Below, one piece after another: positions 1 through 11,131 of a stretch of DNA of 64,000 nucleotides. A program made the translations under genes and the position numbers. Within the stretch, counting starts at the first letter, position 1; each line of letters opens with the position of its first letter. Below the pieces are notes generated by a model. That model ran no database searches. It had not been told where the DNA came from and saw only the letters and a program-made list of their open reading frames with translations. Source of the stretch: Cephalopachus bancanus (Eukaryota; Chordata; Mammalia; Primates; Tarsiidae); the NCBI GenBank assembly GCA_027257055.1, contig JAPVLO010000133.1, positions 3,720,001 to 3,784,000 on the forward strand, read 5' to 3'.

Positions 1-344
1 CACAACTCCTCAAATATGTGCAAACAGCAATCCTATCAATCGAGGAATGCTAGTGCAATAGTTATGTATTTATATCAGAAAATGACTCAATGCTAATTAA
101 CTAGTGTCCTGACACCATCATGTTACTGTTTCTAGGGACTAACTGAAAATGTTTTGACTTCAAATATAAGAAGGGGACAAGAATAAAAGTCTGGCATTGA
201 GACAGACTTGCTGTCATCTCCCTGGGACTGTTAGGAGCTTAGCCACCACTGTAAATGTTTGTACTGCATTGGATTTTATTTTAAATCTAGTCAAGATGGT
301 CTACAACAAAAATAACAGAAACAACAGACAGGATGTAGAACACA
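1..344. other. AT-rich intron, nothing recognised
   Basis: I see no repeat or exon signature. By gene layout this is a UMAD1 intron. Confidence 0.5.
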
Positions 345-510
345 ATGGTTAAATGCACAGACGCGGGCAAGCTAGTTTAAAATCGCAGCTGCTGCTTATT
401 AGCTATGCAATCTTAGGCAAGTTATTTAACATCCTTTATATTTACTTTCCCCATCTGTGAGTTGAGGATGACAGTACCAAGTTCTTAGAGCTGCTGTATA
501 AATGAGTGAA
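345..510 (+). repeat. MIR SINE
   Basis: It follows the MIR core order: AATGGTTAAATGCACAGAC, then TTAGCTATGCAATCTTAGGC, AAGTTATTTAAC and CCCCATCTGTGAGTTGAGGA. Divergence is high, as usual for this old family. Confidence 0.8.
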
Positions 511-1214
511 TATTTGTAATCATCATTATTCTTATTACCTGTTAATATATGTCTTTGGATAGGTTACTTAAGCTTTGTATGCCTCATTATCCCAATTCTA
601 AAAACAATGATACCTAACACTTTCAGGCACAATTTAAATAAGACTTTGGAAATTGCATAAAAAGACCAAAAATATTACGTATCTTTTTAGCAATTATAGT
701 TTTTCTTTTCCTTTTTAGAATCACTGAACCTATTATGGTTCCCTGCTCTGCTGATATTTCTTGAGCATGTTCCTTCCTTCCCCAATCACACATCCTCTAG
801 CCAGCACACCAAGAATAGGGTGATGGCATGATCAGCCTCACTGCCTCCATGTCTTCCAGACCTTCCTGAATACTGTACCAGTAACCGATTGTTGATACTT
901 TTTGGATGACTTTTTTTCCTTCTCAAACAATAGTTATTCATTTTGTTCTGACTCAGTGTGGATTACACATACTTCCACTCATCTATACTCTTTCTCTTCC
1001 CCAAATCAGCCAACACACACAAACACTACCAAGGATCGACCATCTACTCTCTGGGTGGTACTCTCTGTGGGGTTCCATAGGAACTTGGAACAGCGACTTT
1101 CATAGTTTATTCCAGGGAAGTGATTTCATCTCTGTTTTTCTCCATGCAAATATAGCAACCAAGATGTCTAAAAATAGATTATTAACTACATATGCCCTTT
1201 CCAATACTTTACTT
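511..1214. other. Intron, nothing recognised
   Basis: Mixed AT-rich sequence. Short frames around 902-1298 have no recognisable product, and the second runs into L1 sequence. Confidence 0.45.
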
Positions 1215-1510
1215 TTTAGAGCAGTTTTAGGTTCACAGCAAAACTATGTAGAAGATACTGGAGTTGTCCATACATTCCCTGTCTCTATACACGCATAGCC
1301 TCCCCCACTATCAACAACCCCACCAGAGTGGCCTGTTTATGACAATTGATGAACATCAACACATCACTATCATTCAACGTCCATAGTTTACATTAGGGTT
1401 CATTCATGGTGTGGTACATTTCGTGAGTTTGGAAAGGTTTATGATAACATGTATCCACCATTCAGTATCATAAGACTTGTTTCACTGTTCTGAAAATCCT
1501 AAAAGCATAT
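1215..1510 (-). mobile_element. Ancient LINE-1 fragment, antisense
   Basis: The run from GAGCAGTTTTAGGTTCACAG through CCTCCCCCACTATCAACA to ATGTATCCACCATTCAGTAT is a familiar mammalian L1M sequence in antisense orientation. Confidence 0.8.
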
Positions 1511-1851
1511 GGTTTGGGGTTATAAGTTCAATGGTTTCATCTTGAACTATAATCTTTCACTCTTATAATAGAAATACTCACATGGTTATCAAAATAATGG
1601 ATAAGATAAGCCTGGTACTTAGAGCCAAATGATTACATAAAAATATATTAAGTATCTGGTGATAACACACTGAATCTGAATAATGGGTACAGGCAGTGAC
1701 CCAATCCAACTATATTTACATAAGCCTACAAAGTTATTTCATTATGCTTATATGATTTGGAAAATGTAAAATTACTTTTTAAACTTCAAAGCACTCTAAC
1801 AATATCAGTGGTTATTAGGATTAAAAACTGTGAAGATTTGAGTGTCTTTTC

Positions 1852-2127
1852 ATTTTGTTGAGACAGGGTCTCCTTCTGTCATTCAAGCATGATCCTGGCT
1901 CACTGTAGCCTTGACCTCCTGGACTCAGGAGATCCTTCTGCCTCAGCTTCCCAAGCAGCTAGGAGCACAGGTGCATACCACCACACACAGTTAATTTTTA
2001 AATTTTTTTGTAGAGATGAGGTCTTGCTATATTGCCCAGGTTGGTTGCAAACTCCTGGGCTCAAACAATCCTCCCACCACAGTCTCCCAAAGTGCTGAAA
2101 CTACAGGCGTGGCTCACTGTGCCTAGC
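1852..2127 (-). mobile_element. Alu, old, antisense
   Basis: GAGACAGGGTCTCCTTCTGT at the left and GTGCCTAGC at the right mark a near-complete, diverged antisense dimer. Unlike the younger copies it has TTTTTTGTAGAGATGAGGTC rather than the TTGATTTATTGTAGAGATG middle. Confidence 0.9.
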
Positions 2128-2154
2128 TCTTTTTTCAATTTTATTATAAGTCAG

Positions 2155-2442
2155 TTTTGTTTAGTTTTGTTTTTGAGTTGGAGTCTCACTCTGGCGCCCA
2201 GGCTGGAGTGCAGTGCAGTGGCAGTCTCGACTTGCTGGGCTGAGGTGATCCTTCTGCCTCAGCCTTCCAAGTAGCTGAAACCACAGGCATGCACCACCAC
2301 ACCTGGCTAATTTTTTGATTGATTATAGAGATGAAGTCTCACCAAGTTGCCCAGGCCGGTCTCAAACCTGTGGGCTCAGGCAATCCTTTCGCCTCTGCCT
2401 CCCAAAGTGCTAGGATTATAGACATGAGCTATTATGCCCGGC
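2155..2442 (-). mobile_element. Alu, antisense
   Basis: It starts TTTTTGAGTTGGAGTCTCAC and ends ATTATGCCCGGC. The GAGTTGGAGTCTCAC start is diagnostic of the younger set in this window. It contains a GTGCAGTGCAGTGGC stutter. Confidence 0.9.
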
Positions 2443-3336
2443 TTATAAATCAATTATTTTTTCAAAACACAATCCAAATAATAACAAAAACTAAATCATA
2501 GTGCACCAATTATACAAACTCCAATACAATCATCTTGGAAGCTCATATGCCACTTCTATTCTGCACAGTTCAGTAAGAGCTAGTCAAAGTAGAGATCTCT
2601 TCTCACCATTACACAAGAAGGTCAAAAACAAAGACTACTTTACAACAAGGGAGAATCAGAGCTCCCTTCAACTCAGAATAACAATGTCAGAAAGAACTAT
2701 GAGAGTGGTCCTGTGCCGATGCCCATGAGCACCGAGATTCACAGCTAGCGTCCTTGCTCTTCTGCATCCGTCGCCACACACTGAGTTAACCCAGAATCTT
2801 TCAGATCAAGAATACTGTACAGTGCCTGTTCGTCTTCCCTGTTTTACTTCTACCCAAACAAAACACATGCTTTTTTTTCAACTGACAACCCTTTGTGATT
2901 GAAAACAATCCACAGGTTAAAGTAGGATTTGGGTACAGAAGCAATTCTCCAAGGCAGCAGTTCCCAAACTCTGTAATTTCAAGATGGCTTTATACTCTCA
3001 AAAATTACTGAGGACTGAAAGGGCTTTCATGTCAGTTATATCTATTGGTATTTTTCATATTAGAACTCAAACCTGAGAAACTGTAAATATATGTATTAAT
3101 TCATTTAAACTGTTTTAAGTGTTAACATAAATGATTTTATAAAAAATAGCCACACTTTCCAAAACAAAAAAAAAATAGTAAAAAAAGTGGCATATTTTTG
3201 TAAATCTCCTTAATTTCTGGCTCAAAAGAAGATATCAACTTCTTTTATCTGCTTCTGTATTTAGGCAGCTGTGATATGTTTTGGGTTAAAATATATAAAA
3301 GAAAACCCAGGATTACACACAGATATGCAGTTAGAA
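2443..3336. other. Intron, source of a 41-bp duplicated block
   Basis: No gene is recognised. Bases 2618-2658 are nearly identical to 3337-3377. Confidence 0.55.
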
Positions 3337-3465
3337 AAGGTCAAAAACAAAGACAACTTTACAACAAGGGAGAATCATCAGATAGCAGAGATGGATACAG
3401 GGAGACATTAAGAAAGACAGAGGTGAAGAAGGCAAGCACAGTCAGGTGGCCTCAGAGAGAGACAG
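3337..3465 (+). repeat. Patchwork segment copied from two neighbouring sites
   Basis: Bases 3337-3377 match 2618-2658 with one difference. Bases 3380-3465 match 5502-5589 with a two-base gap and very few changes. Both blocks keep their orientation and abut with two bases between them. No flanking target duplication or poly(A) is visible. Confidence 0.75.
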
Positions 3466-3498
3466 AGTCCATGAAAGTATCTCTTTGAAAATGGTTGC

Positions 3499-3800
3499 CA
3501 AGCCAGGCTCGGTGGCTCAGCCTGTAATCCCGCGCCTTGGGAGGCTGAGGTGAGTGGATTGCCTGAGCCTGAGGGTTCGAGACCCGCCTGGGCATCTTGG
3601 TGAGACCTCATGTCTACAATAAATCAAAAAAATTAGCTGGGTGTGGTAGCGCACGCCTGTAATTCCAGCTACTTGGAAGGCTGAGGCAGAAGGATCTCTG
3701 GAGCCCAGCAGGTCGAGGCTGCAGTGGCCAGGAGCGGCCACTGCACTCCAGTCTGGGCGACGGAGTGAGACTCCAACTCAAAAAAAAAAAAAAAAAAAAA
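3499..3800 (+). mobile_element. Alu, young type, with clear target duplication
   Basis: A full dimer with GGCTCGGTGGCTCAGCCTG at the head and a 22-base A tail is flanked by GAAAATGGTTGC at 3487-3498 and 3801-3812. It inserted immediately right of the patchwork segment. Confidence 0.97.
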
Positions 3801-3812
3801 GAAAATGGTTGC

Positions 3813-5501
3813 TAGACATCTGTGCTTCATAGTTTAAACATTCTGCTGGTCAAAGAAGAAGGAACCAAACCACTGCCCCTAAGTTGATTACAACAAATTA
3901 GTAACTAGGTTGTAAGTACCCATATTTTAAATTCTGAGTCAGGAACTCCAGGATTCAATATAGTTTAGAAAAAAAATTTTTTTTAATTATTAGGATAATT
4001 TTTACCATGTGCAATTGTTACATCCATACAATGGAGAGTTTTTTTATATATAATAAATATGAATTAAAGCACTAACAAAATGGTAATTGATATTAAAAAG
4101 TCTAAAATTCTATAGGTATAAAAATTGGATTGAAAATTTCTTTAATCTAAATTTTGATAAAAGATTGGTTTAAACAGCAACTTTAAATGAGGATAAATTC
4201 AATTATTTGAGGAACTATAAGATTTTTATTGTAGAAGGCTCATTTTAAGCACATTTTCAAAATCACATTGAAAAGAATTACAAACATCAAGTGAATTTTA
4301 ACTGCCATTTTATTGGGCAACAATAATTATTTTTGGTAAATAAAATAAACTACAGCTGTACTTGATTATGTGAAGAGTCATTCAGTGAAAGTTTCACAAG
4401 GAAGAATTTTAAAAGCAAGCAATAAATTCAGTGTAGTACTAACTAGAAGACTAGCTGATGGCATTCTTCTGAAATTCTGCTGTGGCTGCTCTCATGGCTT
4501 CAAGGAACACATCATAAATTTATATTACAACAGGACTGAAGAATGATACAAGTACATTTCAAGTGTTTTCCCCTGTCGCTAGGACAAGAAGGTTGTACAG
4601 GTGAGTGCAGCAATAACTGTTTGTCAACACACAAACTAGCTGACTTGTGTCTCAGATTTTTTACAAAAAAAAAAAATTGATAGGCAGGGTGGTTTTTTTT
4701 TTAACAGCTTGACTTAGAATCAAATTTTACTCACTGGAACACATTTCAGAAGTTATAATAGATGTCAATGGAAAAATAAAATTCAATTGAAAGAAAATCA
4801 CTTAAAATAATGTATACAAAAGTATGTAATACATTATAAAAAGCATCAGGAAAAATATAGGAAATGAAAATGAGAATAGCTATTTCAAGTTTTAGAGAAA
4901 AAGAATACCCAAATTTTATATAAAAGCTATTTGAGTGTGTCTGAAATGTAGGCTTCCTGTCTCTCAGACCAGAATTCTATTACATTCCATAGGTTCTCCC
5001 ATAAAGCATCAATTTTAAAAATAAGCTCTAATTAAATATATAACATTAAAACTGTACCGAACATAGTTTATCTTTCTTTGAAAGTTCATTTAGGGAGCAT
5101 AGGAACTCCAGGCCTGAAGAAGAGTATCAATACTCATATTACTAACTTGTGAATTACACTACTATTTATAAAGATTTAGTTTTAAAATGTGAAATCACTT
5201 ACTTTTACTGTACTGATATTGTAAATGCCACATCTTTAAAGTCAAGCTATGACTCACTGACCATATGAGATCTAGCTTTCAATCACAGAAACAAAGGAAA
5301 AGGGAGGTGGTCAGACACCTACATAGTCACTACTCCCCTGCCAAGTCCCTCTCAGTAAATTCAGCTATATGCGACTCTATTTCAGTATATTTTTTCTGCC
5401 TGAATTTCAATATGAACTTCAACTCTACTCTTTAGCCCTCTTATTGGGAAAATTCATAAAAGAGATCAGAATAGGAAAGGAAGGTATAGCCAATGGCAAA
5501 G
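3813..5501. other. AT-rich intron, nothing recognised
   Basis: Long AT-rich sequence with short A and T runs. I see no exon, RNA gene or classifiable repeat. Confidence 0.45.
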
Positions 5502-6329
5502 AGATAGCAGAGATGGATACAGGGAGACATTAAGAAAGGCAGAGAGGTGAAGAAGGCAAGCACAGTCAGGAGGCCTCAGAGAGAGACAGTGAGGGCAGAG
5601 GCTTGGTGACAGGAAGTCCTCACTGTGGACACCTGGACAGAGGCTGGAGGAGCTGATCAATGGAGAGGGAGGCAGACCCAGGGACACACTTTCATAGCTC
5701 CGTTCACCAAGCACCAGCCTCCCCACTCTAAGAGCATGACCAGCAGGACCCGTGAGGCAAGAAGTGAAGGTCAACTCTGAACCAAAAGTGCAAAGCCACA
5801 GAGCATTTAAAGAGAGGGAGAGGCTCTGAAAAGCACTTCTTCATCAAGATTTCATCTTCCACAAAGGAGCAACAACTTGATCTCGTAATGTCTCTTGCAG
5901 GCAGGGAATGGTGAACGAACTGAGCAGTGCAGGTCTCAGCATTGCTGCTGTAAGACATGTAAAATGCCACATGGATTATCTTGAGTGTGCTTTACTGTCT
6001 TCTTTTAGCAAATGCAAAAGTTGTTACAGATGGCACCTCCAGTTTAAGGCCCCCCAGCCTTTTCCCCTTAAGATTGTTAAGCTCCTTGTCACAAACTCAT
6101 CTTTACATGAATTTGCAAGGCCCTGAGTCCACAGCTCAGGAGGAAGCTAAATGGTTCATTCCAGCAGGTATGATAGATTCCATTCTCCTCACAAATGTTT
6201 CTCTATGAAGATACAGAACACATTAAATGACTGACACAAAACTGAAACACTGACCAAAACTCTGTAGAAATCCAAGTCATACACTTGTATAACTTTTTCT
6301 TATCATACATTTTTTGGACTTCAGGTGTT
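5502..6329. other. Intron, with source block of the 3.4-kb patchwork
   Basis: Bases 5502-5589 recur at 3380-3465. The rest shows no recognisable feature. Confidence 0.5.
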
Positions 6330-7012
6330 TTCTCCTTATGAACTGAATATTTATGTCTCCTCAAAATTCATATGTTGAAATCATAACCTACAGGGTGACA
6401 GTGTTAGCAGGTTTTGGGGAGGAACTAAGTATAGAGGGTCGAGCCCTCATGAATGGGATTAGTGCCGTATTTTTTAAAAAGCCTTTAGAGCCGGGCTTGG
6501 TGGCTCAGCCTGTAATCCCGTGCTTTGAGAGGCTGAGGTGAGTGGATTGCCCGAGCCTGCAGGTTCGAGACCCACCTGGGCGACTTGGTGAGACCTCATC
6601 TCTACACTAAATCAAAAAAATCAGCTGTGCGTGGTAGCGCATGCCTGTAATTCCGGCTACTCAGAAGGCTGAGGCAGAAGGATCGCTGGGGCCCAACAGG
6701 TTGAGGTTACAGTGGCCGGGAGCGGCCACTGCACTCCAGTCTGGGCGACAGAGTGAGACTCCAACTCAAAAAAAAAAAAAAAAAAAACCCTTAGAAAGCT
6801 GCCTTGCCCCGTCTACCATGTGAGGATCAGGGTGAGGCCACTCTCTATGGATCAGGACAAAGGCCCTCGCCAAACTCCCAATTTACCAGCGCCATAATCC
6901 TGGACTCCCCAGGACTCCCCAGCCTCAAGAACTCTTGAGAAATAAGAGTTCTTTTGTTGACAAACCACCCAGTCTATGGTATTTTGTTCAAAAAGCCCAA
7001 ACAGACTAAGAC
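6330..7012 (+). mobile_element. MaLR-type LTR, split by an Alu
   Basis: ATTCATATGTTGAAATC near the left, GAGCCCTCATGAATGGGATT, and then, beyond the Alu, ACCATGTGAGGATCAG and AAACAGACTAAGACA at the right end form the usual order of MST/MLT1-like LTRs. The subfamily is not resolved. Confidence 0.75.
6490..6787 (+). mobile_element. Alu inside the MaLR LTR
   Basis: A full dimer whose flanks AAAAGCCTTTAGA and AAAACCCTTAGA look like a diverged target duplication. Confidence 0.93.
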
Positions 7013-7157
7013 ACCCTTCCCAGGAAGCACTTCACCTGAGTGAGCGTCAGTAAATATTGAAATGGCTTATAAGTGGGTAAAATATCAGCTCATTTACTTC
7101 ATGAGAAGAAAATACTTGATTACTTTTACTTCAGCATTTTATTTTTATTTTTTATTT

Positions 7158-7424
7158 TTTTTGGTTTTTTTTTTTGAGTTGGAGTCTCACTGTCGTCCAG
7201 ACTGGAGTGCAGTGGCTGCTCCCGGCCACCGCAGCCTCGACCTGCTGGCCTCTGGCGATCCTTCCGCCTCAGCCTTCCAAGTAGCTGGAATTACAGGCGC
7301 ACACTACCACGCCCAGCTAATTTCTTTGATTTATTGTAGAGATGAGGTCTCGCCTGCCCAGGCAATCCACTCACCTTAGCCTCCCAAAGGCAAGGGATTA
7401 CAGGCTGAGCCACCAAGTCAGGCC
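7158..7424 (-). mobile_element. Alu, antisense
   Basis: It starts with a T run and GAGTTGGAGTCTCACTGTCG and ends CCACCAAGTCAGGCC. CAGCATTTTATTTTTA occurs on both sides as target duplication. A short piece near GCCTGCCCAGGCAATCC is deleted. Confidence 0.93.
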
Positions 7425-7544
7425 AGCATTTTATTTTTAAATGTTGTTTTCTGGATATATTGACTATGAATAAACAAAAAACTTATTTCCACTTACATAA
7501 ACAGTATAACCCAGAGCTCAGTTTAGAGTTCTTACCATGCAAAT

Positions 7545-7665
7545 ACACCAACTCATTCTCACTCAACAAATATTTACTGAACACTTACTATGTGCAAGGC
7601 ATTATATGAGCACTAGGATTACAGAGTCTTACAAGCTGTGGTTCCCCAGCAGTTATGGAATGGAA
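7545..7665 (-). repeat. L2 LINE 3' end, antisense
   Basis: CTCAACAAATATTTACTGAA followed by CACTTACTATGTGCAAGGCA is the antisense 3' end of L2. Confidence 0.65.
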
Positions 7666-8007
7666 AAAATATATCTGCCCTCAGTCAATACAGCTCTGGG
7701 GCTAATTAGAAAAGCCTGGAGGGTGGAGGTCGTCTTCTCTGGTCCTAAACTCACACATGCCGTGTTCTACTTCCAAGATGTCCTTAAAGGCTGAACCATC
7801 ACATCCACAGACCACCCTAGGGATTCACCTCTCCAGCATTTCTAAAGTGAAACTTCCCAGTGCTCCTATTTCCATCTGGTGCCACTATTTTTAAACAGTT
7901 TAATAATTTTCCTATTCTAGTGGAAGTGGAAGCTAAACAAATCTGTACTTCTAATTCATAGATTCTTATAAAATCCTAAGAAATTACAGATATTAAAATT
8001 TTAATCT
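7666..8007. other. Intron, nothing recognised
   Basis: Mixed sequence without a clear repeat or exon. Confidence 0.4.
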
Positions 8008-8112
8008 TTCTGCTGCGGGGTGGGGCGCATACCTCATCAACAAGGGTACCTGCGTAATGAACATTTGTATTCTTAACCCTGAATTATACCCCACATCTTT
8101 AAAATTAAAAAT
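8008..8112 (+). mobile_element. LINE-1 3' tail
   Basis: The 3' tail reads ATACCTCATCAACAAGGGTA, then AATGAACATTTGTATTCTTA and CCCCACATCTTTAAAATTAA. The same tail recurs at 33110-33200 and, inverted, at 38140-38230, so it marks one L1 lineage. Confidence 0.8.
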
Positions 8113-9138
8113 TTTTTTAAGTTTAACTTAAGGTCCAAGTTTATGAATGATTAAATCCTAAATATACTTAACTTTTAAATCATCAGTTGAGCAAAGTCTC
8201 TAAGAGACCTAAAAACTACCTCTATTACCTTATAAAAATTAGTCTGATAAGAAGGAAAAATACAAAGCCATTCTAAGAAAGGGCTGGCATTCTGATAGCC
8301 AGGGAAATCAGCGCCCCTGAGAGCTGGGGGACCCATGGCCACAGGACTCACATTTCTGTGCCACAGAAAGTGTCAGAACTCCGTCACTTTGAAGTGAATT
8401 CACTGGAAGACAACATTCCTACTTACCTTCCATTTAATAATCACCAAGCAAGTGGAGTAGGTACAACACAGAGAGCTAGAGAGAGAAAAGTGAGTGGTTG
8501 CTCCACACAGAACCCAAGAAGCTGGGACTACAGCACCCACATACAATCAGGCTGCTTGATTGAAGACTGCCCAAGCAAGACTTCTGGTGATTTGATACAA
8601 TACAGAAAAAGAAAAACATATCCAGACAGAATAAAGTCTGCAATTATTCAACCTCAAGAAGTAACTTTTAAGGAAAACACCAAGTTCTAAAAACACAAAA
8701 AGTCAACTTTCAGCTACTCTCACTTAAACAAAACATCTGCCAATTTGGTTGAAGTTAATGGCAGAGATGGAGGAGGAAATATACTCACATAAAACTTATG
8801 TTAGAAAAACACTAGAGAAAAAATTCTCTATAGTTACTTCAAGAATGAGAATTCTCATATTTTGCAACCTTCTCACAGAAATAAACTTGTCCTATCTATA
8901 TCTTATTTAATTTCATCAAAAACCCACAAATAAAGCATACAGCAATTCACAATAAATAAAATCACATCCGATCAAGAGATGTCTGATTATTCTTAGTGCC
9001 TTCTAACTCACGGCACTTAATAAGCATTTGAGTAGGCACTCGATCAATATTCACTGATTAAGTGATTAACTTCCTGAAAATTCATGAATGGTTTATAGGT
9101 ATTTTACCAATCTACTGAAATTGTAAGCAAAAATATTG
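8113..9138. other. Intron, no supported gene
   Basis: A 110-codon frame at 8358-8690 has no recognisable motif and no splice context that I can support. I regard it as chance. Confidence 0.4.
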
Positions 9139-9188
9139 GACACATGCATACATGGGAATTTTCTGACACATGCATACATGGGAATTTT
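9139..9188. repeat. 26-bp tandem duplication
   Basis: GACACATGCATACATGGGAA plus TTTTCT is repeated twice in a row, the second copy incomplete. Confidence 0.85.
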
Positions 9189-9846
9189 GTATCAGAGTCT
9201 CATGCAGTTCATATTCAAAAAGGGACAAGATTTATTTTGAGTAATGGATGGATTCTTTATCTTTCAAGTAGTCCACTATTAATATTACTGCCTGCTATTG
9301 AGAGTTTGATAAGAACTCAATAACAAAATGACTCAGATAACATCTTGCCTAGTTAGAACCTGACATGCAGAAGTTCTTGATTTCTAATTAAAAGAAGAAC
9401 TGTATACTCTTAATAATTAAATAAGCAGAGGGTCAGCTTGATAAGAAATCCAACTTATGCAGCTCCACAAAGAAAAAAACTTTTAACACCCCTCATGGAG
9501 GTGGGTTGAAGGAATACCAAAATTTCCCTCCAAAAACACTTCTGGACTCATTTAAGCAACTGAAGAACTCTGATATGACTTATAGTTTCCAAACTAGAAG
9601 ATGGATACCCCCAGGAGTACATGCCAGCAAATGAAAAGAAACATAATGACAAAGGAAGAACACAGAAAATCTCCTAGCATCTAACTGACTGTCTGATGCT
9701 ACACAATGTAAAGCACTGTATGTTAAAGTGCTGAGGAATGGTATATTCGTGCTCCTTCCTCACTGTGATCCTTTGGAGGAAAGTCTGAGCAGCACTGCCA
9801 CAAAGACAGGCCATAATCATATTTCAAACTGAATTTTACATGAGCC
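9189..9846. other. Intron, nothing recognised
   Basis: AT-rich sequence; no exon or repeat signature. Confidence 0.4.
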
Positions 9847-9848
9847 AT

Positions 9849-10141
9849 TTTTTTTTTGAGTTGGAGTCTCACTGTCGCCCAGACTGGAGTGCAGTGGCAC
9901 GCTCCCAGCCACCGCAGCCTCAACCTGCTGGGCTCTGGCGATCCTTCCACCTCAGCCTTCCAAGTAGCTGGAACTACAGGTGTGCGCTACCACGCCCAGC
10001 TAATTTTTTGGGGGGGGGGATTTATTGTAGAGATGAGGTTTCGCCAAGTTACCCAGGTGGTTCTCGAACCTGCAGGCTCAGGCAATTCACTCACCTCGAC
10101 CTCCCAAAGCATGGGATTACAGGCTGAGCCACTGAGCCAGG
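9849..10141 (-). mobile_element. Alu, antisense, first of a tandem pair
   Basis: A full dimer, with a nine-G run replacing part of the middle linker near 10011. Confidence 0.93.
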
Positions 10142-10156
10142 CCTACATTAGCCTCT

Positions 10157-10447
10157 TTTTTTTTTTTTTTGAGTTGGAGCCTCACTCTGTCGCCCAGACT
10201 GGAGTACAGTGGCACACTCCTGGCCACCGCAGCCTCGACCTGCTGGGCTCCGGCGATCCTTCCACCTCAGCCTTCTGAGTAGCCGGAATTACAGGCATGC
10301 GCTACCATGCCCGGCTGATTTTTTTATTTATTGTAGAGATGAGGTCTCGCCAAGTTGCCCAGGTGGGTCTCAAACCCACAGGCTCAGGTAATTCACTCAC
10401 CCCGGGCTCCCAAAACGCGGGATTACAGGCTGAGCCACCGAGCCCGG
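10157..10447 (-). mobile_element. Alu, antisense, second of a tandem pair
   Basis: A full dimer flanked by ACATTAGCC on both sides. It landed 15 bp from the end of the previous Alu in the same orientation. Confidence 0.94.
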
Positions 10448-10836
10448 CAACATTAGCCATTTTTTAAAGACTCCAGTAGGGTACCCATAAGATAAGTGTT
10501 GAAAGCAAATAACTTTAAAGAAACCCTTCAAGTAAAATGAATATGTTCTCTGTTTCATAGTTGTTTTAAAAATAAGAAAATTAAATGCTGCAACTTGTCT
10601 CGAAAAATAGATGATTCTGACATTAAAGCAATAAACTCTAAGCAGTTCTTTTGCAAATAATTAGACAGCAGAGTACTAGACAATGAGGGATCTGTCAAAA
10701 AAACTAAATGGCATTGTTACAAATGATGTTAATCTCTCCTTTCAATACATCAAAGGTCCAGGCACACAATTCATTGAGAAGTGATAAATGTTCATCAAGA
10801 ATTTTTGTTGTTGTTGGTCATATGATTTTAAAAGGA
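10448..10836. other. Intron, nothing recognised
   Basis: AT-rich sequence. Confidence 0.4.
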
Positions 10837-11131
10837 CTGGGCACAGTGGCTCACATCTGTAATCCTAGTACTTTGGGAGGTCATGGTGGGAAGTTTGCTT
10901 GAGCTTAAGAATTTGAAACCAGCTAGGCAACATAAGGAGACATTGTGACTACAAAAAAAATCAAAAAATTAGAAGGGAGTGGTGGTTCATGCCTGTAGTC
11001 CCAGCTATGTGTGAGGCTAAGGAGGGAGAATCACTTGAACCTAGTAGGTTGAGGCTGCACTGAGCCATGGTCATGCCACTGCACAAACCAGCCTGGGTGA
11101 CAGAGTGAGACCCCAACTCAAAAAAAAAAAA
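10837..11131 (+). mobile_element. Alu, older type
   Basis: GGGCACAGTGGCTCACATCTG starts the element, with a CAAAAAATTAGAAGG middle. GATTTTAAAAGG before and AGATTTTAAAGGG after form the target duplication. Confidence 0.92.

Noticed and set aside
8358..8690. 110-codon + frame as a possible small gene
   Set aside because: No motif, no conserved exon borders, inside a UMAD1 intron.
9849..10391. Several 60-140 codon frames with [19 protein letters not shown] peptides here and elsewhere
   Set aside because: They are translations of antisense Alu elements.
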